Assembly: GCA_050014755.1 (NCBI GenBank)
Contig: JBEKCS010000012.1
Location: 1 to 64,000, forward strand
Reading direction: 5' to 3'
DNA from: Bog-756 sp050014755
GTDB lineage: Bacteria > Actinomycetota > Acidimicrobiia > Acidimicrobiales > RAAP-2
Length of the DNA stretch: 64,000 nucleotides
Positions 57,403-64,000 of this stretch are shown here, piece by piece. A program made the translations under genes and the position numbers. The notes below the pieces were generated by a model. That model saw only the letters and a program-made list of their open reading frames with translations, ran no database searches and was not told the origin of the DNA. Position 1 is the stretch's first letter. Each line of letters starts with the position of its first letter.

Positions 57403-58626
57403 GTGAACATCCTGGTTCTCGGAGGAGACGGCTACCTGGGGTGGCCGACTGCGCTGTACCTGTCCCGTAAGGGGCATCGGGTGGGCGTGGTGGACAACTT
57501 CGCCCGCCGTGGCTACGACCTCGAGATGGGCGTGGACTCCCTCGTCCCGATCGTGAGCCTGCAGCAGCGGATCCGGCGCTGGGAAGAGGTATCCGGCAAC
57601 ATCATCGATCTGTATGTGGGCGACCTCACCGACCCGGCGTTCGTCAACGCGACCCTCGCCTCGTTCGAACCGGACACCGTGGTGCACTTCGCCGAGCAGC
57701 GGTCGGCCCCGTACTCGATGATCGACCGGAAGCACGCCGTCTACACCCAGGTCAACAACGTGGTCGGCACCCTCAATCTGCTCTATGCCATCGCCGAGCA
57801 GGACCGGGACATCCACCTGGTCAAGCTGGGGACGATGGGCGAGTACGGGACGCCCAACATCGACATCGAAGAGGGCTTCATCGAGATCACTCACCGGGGC
57901 CGCACCGACGTGATGCCCTATCCCAAGCAGCCGGGCTCCTTCTACCACCTGTCCAAGGTCCACGACAGCCACAACATCATGTTCGCCTGCCGGATCTGGG
58001 GCATCCGGGCCACCGATCTCAACCAGGGCATCGTCTACGGCCACGAGACCGAAGAGACCGGCCTCCATCCCGATCTGGCCACCCGCTTCGACTACGACGG
58101 CGTGTTCGGTACGGTCCTCAACCGGTTCTGCGTGCAGGCCGTGACCGGTCACCCGATCACCGTCTACGGCGCCGGGGGCCAGACGAGGGGCATGCTCAAC
58201 ATCCTCGACACCCTGGCCTGCGTGGAGCTGGCCTGTGAGAACCCGGCCGAGCGCGGCGAGTTCCGGGTGTTCAATCAGTTCACCGAGTCGTTCTCGATCG
58301 AGCAGATGGCCCAGATGGTCGCGGCCGAGTACTCCGGCCCCACGACCATCGAGCATCCGCCCACTCCACGGGTGGAGAAGGAAGAGCACTACTACCGGGC
58401 CGCGCACACCAAGCTGCTCGACCTCGGCCTGGTACCGCACCTGCTCACGTCCTCGGTCATCCGTTCGCTGCTGACGGTGTGCGAGCAGTACAAGGACCAT
58501 GTCGACCCCACCGCCATCCTCCCGACCGTCGACTGGCGCAGCACGTCGTCGAGTCTGGTCACGGCCGGTTCGCACGGCACCCAGGTGAAGACCAGGGACA
58601 GCTCCGGGCGCGCCGAGGTCGACTGA
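57403..58626 (+). CDS. sqdB: UDP-sulfoquinovose synthase (SQD1/SqdB-like)
   Basis: A 407-residue SDR-family enzyme that converts UDP-glucose and sulfite to UDP-sulfoquinovose, the headgroup donor for sulfolipid or sulfoquinovosylated glycans. The NAD loop is GGDGYLGWPTAL (residues 7-18). The catalytic residues of plant SQD1 are matched by Thr144 and Glu147 (KLGTMGEYG) and the Y181-K185 pair (SFYHLSKVHDSHN). Family-specific blocks are EQRSAPYSMIDR, GIRATDLNQGIVYG and EEHYYRAAHTKLLDLGL. The GTG has AAAGGGAG 7 nt upstream. No sulfoquinovosyltransferase gene is adjacent, so the acceptor is unknown. Confidence 0.88.
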   Translation: MNILVLGGDGYLGWPTALYLSRKGHRVGVVDNFARRGYDLEMGVDSLVPIVSLQQRIRRWEEVSGNIIDLYVGDLTDPAFVNATLASFEPDTVVHFAEQRSAPYSMIDRKHAVYTQVNNVVGTLNLLYAIAEQDRDIHLVKLGTMGEYGTPNIDIEEGFIEITHRGRTDVMPYPKQPGSFYHLSKVHDSHNIMFACRIWGIRATDLNQGIVYGHETEETGLHPDLATRFDYDGVFGTVLNRFCVQAVTGHPITVYGAGGQTRGMLNILDTLACVELACENPAERGEFRVFNQFTESFSIEQMAQMVAAEYSGPTTIEHPPTPRVEKEEHYYRAAHTKLLDLGLVPHLLTSSVIRSLLTVCEQYKDHVDPTAILPTVDWRSTSSSLVTAGSHGTQVKTRDSSGRAEVD

Positions 58627-58677
58627 ACGCACCTGGTAGCGAACGCCGCCGAGGGGGTCCGTCCCCGGGGGCGGCAC

Positions 58678-58683
58678 TATCGT
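58678..58683 (+). promoter_or_regulatory. leaderless -10 for the secreted unknown protein
   Basis: TATCGT, 7 nt before ATG 58691; it favours this start over GTG 58682. Confidence 0.4.
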
Positions 58684-58690
58684 GCGCTGG

Positions 58691-59881
58691 ATGCCGAGAG
58701 CCAGCCGCCGTCGCCGTCGCCCCCCTGGGCGCGGCCTCGGTCCGTCGGTCCTCGTCGCCGTGGCGGCCACCATCACCATCGCCCTGGTCGCCGGATCGCT
58801 GCTCGCCATCCACACCCAGTCCCAGGGCTACCGGGACGCAACCTCCAGCGGCTACGCCGTCCTGGCCGACCGGGTCGGGGTGGCGTCGACGGATACCGGC
58901 GCCCGGCTGTCCTCGCTGATCGCGTCGGCACCCACGTTGACCGACGGGTCCTTCCCCCGCACGGCCCGGGGTGTCCTGGAGGAAGGGCTCGACTCGGCCG
59001 TGGCCGACACGGCGTCGCAGGCCACACAGGCCGCCACCATCGCGTCCCCGCCACCGGTCGCCGATCTTGCCGACCGGTTCAGCCAGGTGATGGACCTGCG
59101 GGCATTGGCCACCCGGCAGCTGCGGGCGACGATCGACAAACTGCTCGGGATGCAGCCGCTACCGGTGGCCGGGGCGCCGACGAGCGGTGGGGAGTCGGCG
59201 CCGGCCACCCTGATCTCGGCCGATCAGGCGGCGTCCGAGATGTCGGCCGAGGGGCAGGATCTGGAGGACGCCGACGCCGACTTCCGGGCCCTGGTCGGCT
59301 CGGCCGCGGCCCAGCACCATCCCTTCCATCTGCACGCCTCGGTCTGGGTACCGGCCCCGGTCGATGCCGCGCCGCTCGGTCCGGTGGCCCTCGGCTCGAC
59401 TGCCGCCGCGCTGGCCTCCTCGCCGGCGCTGGCGCCCTTCCATCACCTGGTGGTCACCGCCGTCGGCCTCGAGCCTCCGGCCGTGCCGTCGGGTGGCGTG
59501 GGGAGCGCGGGGACATCGTGCGCCGACCCGCAGTCGACGGTGCCGGGCAGCACCCCGACCGAGGTACCGCCCACGTCGACCCTGACAGCACTGGTCTCGG
59601 TCACCAACTGCGGAAACGTCGGCGAGTCGGACGTCACGGTGTCGGTCACCGCGGCCCTGTCCGATCCCCCGGGCACGGCCCTTCCACCCGTAGGTCAGAG
59701 GGGTGGCCGGGTCCAGGCCGTGGTGGCCATCGCCGCGGGCTCGTCCTCGGCCCCGGATCTGGCGCCGCTTGCCGTGGCGTCCGGCCACCGGTACACGGTG
59801 ACCGCGTCGGTATCGCTCCCGCCGGGCCAGGTCGATCCGACCGGCGCCACCCAGGTGTTCCTGGTCCAGGTGACCGCCTGA
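58691..59881 (+). CDS. membrane-anchored secreted protein of unknown function
   Basis: A 396-residue protein with an Arg-rich cytoplasmic head (PRASRRRRRPPG), one membrane helix (about residues 18-40) and a large extracytoplasmic part. The outer region starts with an Ala-rich helical stretch (about 45-200, probably coiled coil or helical bundle) and ends in a beta-rich domain (about 260-396) with TALVSVTNCGNVGESDVTVSV, which resembles an immunoglobulin-like or CARDB-type fold with two cysteines. No catalytic motif is seen. It lies between the UDP-sulfoquinovose synthase and citrate synthase genes with its own promoter, so no functional link is implied. Confidence 0.65.
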   Translation: MPRASRRRRRPPGRGLGPSVLVAVAATITIALVAGSLLAIHTQSQGYRDATSSGYAVLADRVGVASTDTGARLSSLIASAPTLTDGSFPRTARGVLEEGLDSAVADTASQATQAATIASPPPVADLADRFSQVMDLRALATRQLRATIDKLLGMQPLPVAGAPTSGGESAPATLISADQAASEMSAEGQDLEDADADFRALVGSAAAQHHPFHLHASVWVPAPVDAAPLGPVALGSTAAALASSPALAPFHHLVVTAVGLEPPAVPSGGVGSAGTSCADPQSTVPGSTPTEVPPTSTLTALVSVTNCGNVGESDVTVSVTAALSDPPGTALPPVGQRGGRVQAVVAIAAGSSSAPDLAPLAVASGHRYTVTASVSLPPGQVDPTGATQVFLVQVTA

Positions 59882-59931
59882 TCCGCCCGGCCGGCGGCTG
59901 CCCGGTTGGTCATGGACACGGGGGGAGGATC

Positions 59932-59937
59932 TAGGAT
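59932..59937 (+). promoter_or_regulatory. -10 element of gltA
   Basis: TAGGAT, about 46 nt before GTG 59984, leaving room for a short leader with a ribosome-binding site. Confidence 0.35.
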
Positions 59938-59983
59938 TGCGGAAGATAACGAGGAAACGAAGCCAACGGAAGGTTTGAGGCGA

Positions 59984-61255
<1,272 letters not shown>

Positions 61256-61297
61256 GCAGCATCCCGGGCCTCCCGGCCCGGCGGAGGCGGTCAGGGG

Positions 61298-62158
61298 TCA
61301 GGGTGCCTTCGGGGCCCGCACCTGGCGCATGAGTCCCTCCTGGACCATCGACACCACGAGCTCGCCGTCGCGGGCGAACATGAAGCCCCGGGCGAGGCCC
61401 CGCGCCCCGTGGCTGGACGGGCTGTCCATGTCGTAGAGCAGCCAGTCGTCGGCCCGTAGGGCACGGTGGAACCACATGCAGTGGTCGAGGCTGGCCCCCA
61501 TGAAGTCGGGATCGTCCCACCCCACGCCATGGGGGGCGAGCATGGTGTCGAACAGGTTCATGTCCGACGCGTAGGTGGCGACGCAGGTGTGGAGCAGCGG
61601 GTCGTCGGGGAGGGTGCCGTCGGCCCGGAGCCACAGTCGCTGGACCGGCTCCTGGACGGAGCGGTGCAACCAGGGGAGCGGGCCGATGTGGCGTTGGTCG
61701 ATCGGGTGGGGTCGGTCGAACCAGTCGCCCACCCGGTCCCGGTAGGGCTCGAGCCGCTCGCGCAGGGTCGGGAGGGACTCGGGTTCGGGCACCTCCGGCA
61801 TGGCGATCTGGAAGTCGAGCCCGGGTTCGTCCACGTGGAACGAGGCGGACAGGTGGAAGATGGCCCGGCCGTGCTGGATGGCCACCACCCGTCTGGTCGT
61901 GAAGGACCGGCCGTCGCGGATCCGGTCGACCTCGTAGAGGACCGGGATGTTGGGGTCGCCCGGGCGGAGGAAGTACGCGTGCAGCGAGTGGGGCCGCCCG
62001 AACTCCACCGTGCGACCGGCCGCCATCAGCGACTGGGCCGCCACCTGACCGCCGAAGATCCGCTGCCGTTCCTCGTGCGGGTTGGACCCCCGGAAGATGT
62101 TGACTTCGATGGGCTCGAGATCGAGTAGATCGACGAGGGAATCGAGGGCTTCGCTCAC
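61298..62158 (-). CDS. tesB: acyl-CoA thioesterase II
   Basis: A 286-residue double-hotdog thioesterase that hydrolyses acyl-CoA to free acid. FGGQVAAQSLMAAGRTV (about residues 36-52) and HSLHAYFLRPGDPNIPVLY mark the first hotdog; HCMWFHRALRADDWLLYDMDSPSSHGARG (in pieces) carries the second with the catalytic Asp region. Length is standard for TesB. The start is a choice between GTG 62158, which has CAGGAT-like and GAGG elements just upstream, and in-frame ATG 62167. The much longer upstream frame is antisense to the GH1 gene. It is convergent with gltA. Confidence 0.9.
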   Translation of the reverse strand: MSEALDSLVDLLDLEPIEVNIFRGSNPHEERQRIFGGQVAAQSLMAAGRTVEFGRPHSLHAYFLRPGDPNIPVLYEVDRIRDGRSFTTRRVVAIQHGRAIFHLSASFHVDEPGLDFQIAMPEVPEPESLPTLRERLEPYRDRVGDWFDRPHPIDQRHIGPLPWLHRSVQEPVQRLWLRADGTLPDDPLLHTCVATYASDMNLFDTMLAPHGVGWDDPDFMGASLDHCMWFHRALRADDWLLYDMDSPSSHGARGLARGFMFARDGELVVSMVQEGLMRQVRAPKAP

Positions 62159-62250
62159 GACCCTCATCCTGTCAGGTCGCCCGCCGACCCCGGTCACCCG
62201 GATCGGCCCCGGCGGTGCCGGCGGTGCCGACGGAGGGGAGGGGCGCCCGC

Positions 62251-62256
62251 TACGGT
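62251..62256 (+). promoter_or_regulatory. leaderless -10 for the GH1 gene
   Basis: TACGGT, 7 nt before GTG 62264; the in-frame GTG 62255 falls inside this element and so is unlikely to be used. Confidence 0.45.
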
Positions 62257-62263
62257 GACCCCC

Positions 62264-63436
62264 GTGCCAGAGACCACCTTTCCCGGACAGTTCCTCTGGG
62301 GGACGGCCACCGCCGCCCACCAGATCGAGGGCGGCAACGTCAACAACGACTGGTGGGTAATGGAGCACGACCCGACGTCGGGGTGCGCCGACGTCAGCGG
62401 GGACGCCTGCGATTCGTTCAACCGCTACCCCGAGGACATCGCCATGGTCGCCGACCTCGGCCTCGGCGCGTACCGGTTCTCCCTCGAGTGGAGCCGCATC
62501 GAGCCCGAGGAGGGCGAGTTCTCGACCGTGGCCCTCGACCACTACCGCCGGATGGCGGCCACCTGCCACGAACACGGGATCCTGCCGGTGGTCACGTTCC
62601 ACCACTTCACCCACCCCCGCTGGCTGGCCGCGGCCGGCACCTGGGAGGCGCTGCACGCCCCGGACCGGTTCGCCCGGTTCTGCGAGCGGGTGACCGCCCA
62701 CATGGGCGACATGATCGGGATGGCCTGCACCCTCAACGAGCCCAACGTGGTGGCCACCATGGGGTGGCGCCTCGGCCTGTTCCCGCCCCGGGTCCGGGAC
62801 CGCACCCGGCGCGACGTCGTCAACGCCGCCATGGTCTCGGCCCACGGCAAGGCGGTCGAGGCCATCCGATCCGGGCCGGGGGAGTTTCCGGTGGGGATGA
62901 CCGTGTCGATGACGGACTACCAACTCCAGCCCGGGGGCGAGGAGTGGCTCGAGCGGATCCGCCGGCCCAACGAGGACGTCTTCCTCGAGGCCACCGGCGG
63001 CGACGACTTCATCGGAGTGCAGACCTACACCCGGATGCGGGTCGGGCCCGAGGGAGGGCTCCCCGGCGAGGAGGGGGTCGGCACCACCCAGATGGGGTAC
63101 GAGGTGTGGCCGGAGGCACTGGGCGCCACCATCCGACGGGCCACCGAGGTGACCGGGGGCCTGCCGGTGTACGTCACCGAGAACGGGATCGGCACGGACG
63201 ACGACCCGCTCCGGATCGAGTACGTGACCCGGGCCCTGGCCGGGGTGCGCCAGTGCCTCGACGACGGCATCGACGTCAGGGGCTACTTCTACTGGAGTCT
63301 GCTCGACAACTTCGAGTGGGTCCTGGGCTACGGGCCCACCTTCGGGCTCGTGACGGTCGACCGGGAGAGCTTCGAACGCACGCTCAAGCCCAGCGCCACC
63401 TGGTTCGGCGGCGTGGCCCGGGCGAACGGACTCTGA
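62264..63436 (+). CDS. GH1 family beta-glucosidase/beta-glycosidase
   Basis: A 390-residue TIM-barrel glycosidase, retaining mechanism. FLWGTATAAHQIEGG (residues 10-24) is the family N-terminal signature, the acid/base Glu159 is in TLNEPN, and the nucleophile Glu306 is in YVTENG. RFSLEWSRIEP and the sugar-binding FHHFTHPRW are also intact. It is shorter than the usual ~450 residues, mainly through trimmed loops between residues 160 and 260. No signal peptide, so it acts on imported disaccharides or glycosides. Confidence 0.9.
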   Translation: MPETTFPGQFLWGTATAAHQIEGGNVNNDWWVMEHDPTSGCADVSGDACDSFNRYPEDIAMVADLGLGAYRFSLEWSRIEPEEGEFSTVALDHYRRMAATCHEHGILPVVTFHHFTHPRWLAAAGTWEALHAPDRFARFCERVTAHMGDMIGMACTLNEPNVVATMGWRLGLFPPRVRDRTRRDVVNAAMVSAHGKAVEAIRSGPGEFPVGMTVSMTDYQLQPGGEEWLERIRRPNEDVFLEATGGDDFIGVQTYTRMRVGPEGGLPGEEGVGTTQMGYEVWPEALGATIRRATEVTGGLPVYVTENGIGTDDDPLRIEYVTRALAGVRQCLDDGIDVRGYFYWSLLDNFEWVLGYGPTFGLVTVDRESFERTLKPSATWFGGVARANGL

Positions 63437-63481
63437 ACTCCCGGGGACGTACGGCTACGAACGTTACGGATGGGTTACGAG

Positions 63482-63487
63482 TAGCAT
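63482..63487 (+). promoter_or_regulatory. leaderless -10 for the GtrA-like gene
   Basis: TAGCAT, 7 nt before ATG 63495. Confidence 0.5.
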
Positions 63488-63494
63488 CGGTACA

Positions 63495-63995
63495 ATGACG
63501 TCCCTCCTGACCCGGGCCGAGCACGTCTGGCAGAAGCGGGGTACGCCGGAGGCCAAGCAGCTCATCCGCTACACCCTGGTCTCGGTCATCTCGACCGCTG
63601 TCTCCCTCGTCGTCCTGGCCCTGGTCTTCGGGGTATTCCACCTCTGGGCCGAAGTCGGCAGCACCGTCTTCGCCAACGTGGTCGCCAGCGTTCCCTCCTA
63701 CTTCCTGACCCGGAACTGGGTGTGGGGAAAGTCGGGGCGGTCCCATCTGGTCAAGGAGATCATCCCGTTCTGGGTGATGTCCGGCCTCGGCATCGCCTTC
63801 TCCATCATCGGTGCCGCGACGGCCAAGGCGGTCGGCAGGCACTACGGCTTCAGCCACCTCGAGCAGACGCTGCTGGTGGAGGCGGCCAACATCACCTCGT
63901 TCGCCGTGTTCTGGGTGGCCAAGTACCTGGTCTTCAACCGGATCTTCAAGGTCCACCCGCTCGAGGAGCTCGACGAACTCGTCGAAGCCGCCTGA
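63495..63995 (+). CDS. GtrA-family membrane protein
   Basis: A 166-residue protein with four membrane helices (about residues 24-47, 54-72, 87-108 and 125-147) and the GtrA landmarks IRYTLVSVISTAVSLVV, FANVVASVPSYFLTRNWVW and ITSFAVFWVAKYLVFNR. GtrA proteins are thought to flip or help transfer polyprenyl-linked sugars in cell-surface polysaccharide synthesis. The C-terminal acidic tail (HPLEELDELVEAA) is complete, with the stop 5 bases before the window edge. No glycosyltransferase partner is visible within the window. Confidence 0.88.
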   Translation: MTSLLTRAEHVWQKRGTPEAKQLIRYTLVSVISTAVSLVVLALVFGVFHLWAEVGSTVFANVVASVPSYFLTRNWVWGKSGRSHLVKEIIPFWVMSGLGIAFSIIGAATAKAVGRHYGFSHLEQTLLVEAANITSFAVFWVAKYLVFNRIFKVHPLEELDELVEAA

Positions 63996-64000
63996 GTCCG

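Overview
The window reads as chromosome of a high-GC actinobacterium, most likely an uncultivated member of the Acidimicrobiia. The base composition is strongly GC-rich by eye. Several families point to Actinomycetota: an S-(hydroxymethyl)mycothiol dehydrogenase, an acyl-CoA carboxylase epsilon subunit, a MarP-type protease, a DUF3097 protein and a FadE/KstR-style cytochrome P450 neighbourhood. At least sixteen genes have a TAnnnT -10 hexamer ending only 6-8 nt before the start codon, which indicates frequent leaderless transcription. I see no insertion sequence, CRISPR array, prophage or rRNA.

Layout. 1-4.7 kb: the start of a P450 gene, two amidohydrolases and a luciferase-like oxidoreductase, with a KstR-like and a DosR-like site between the P450 and the first amidohydrolase. 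4.7-14.5 kb: a reverse operon (small protein, alpha/beta hydrolase, polytopic membrane protein), an enoyl-CoA hydratase homologue, mycothiol-dependent formaldehyde oxidation with a divergent TetR regulator, a methyltransferase/DNA-methyltransferase pair and a secreted beta-propeller lipoprotein. 14.6-25.6 kb: MarP protease, GH15 trehalase/glucoamylase with a Lys/Ala-rich tail, a metallo-beta-lactamase with a His-rich repeat head, an unusual open frame joining a winged-helix-like domain to a membrane-anchored LppX-like domain, and a MoxR-DUF58-transglutaminase operon. 25.7-31.9 kb: tRNA-Lys, lysS, the abutting decayed remnants of queA and soxR, a pair of accessory genes (nucleoside-phosphorylase-like and papain-like/C39-like) under a near-consensus sigma-70 promoter, two tRNA-Ser genes flanking tadA, and the SRP RNA. 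31.9-37.5 kb: dnaX, recR, a SixA-like phosphatase, a sulfotransferase and a thiolase.

37.6-47.6 kb holds the metabolic core. It encodes crotonyl-CoA carboxylase/reductase, methylmalonyl/ethylmalonyl-CoA epimerase, an acyl-CoA carboxylase beta plus epsilon pair, ethylmalonyl-CoA mutase and 3-hydroxyacyl-CoA dehydrogenase, with the thiolase just upstream. Together these give the first half of the ethylmalonyl-CoA pathway (acetyl-CoA to methylsuccinyl-CoA) and propionyl-CoA carboxylation. A GIY-YIG-type protein of unknown role sits inside this block.

47.7-64 kb: an HSL-type esterase, a peptidase-S51-like protein, two cyclophilins, aspartate kinase (with an internal beta-subunit start) and aspartate-semialdehyde dehydrogenase, PhoU, NDH-2, RmuC, a UDP-sulfoquinovose synthase, a secreted protein of unknown function, citrate synthase, acyl-CoA thioesterase II, a GH1 glucosidase and a GtrA-type membrane protein.

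Every gap between features is under 300 bases. The largest are 196-475 (two candidate operators), 28426-28690 (one strong promoter), 57154-57402 (an inverted repeat and a Shine-Dalgarno) and 31438-31682 (the SRP RNA promoter at its end; otherwise nothing recognised). Domain and family calls come from reading the translations; no database was searched.
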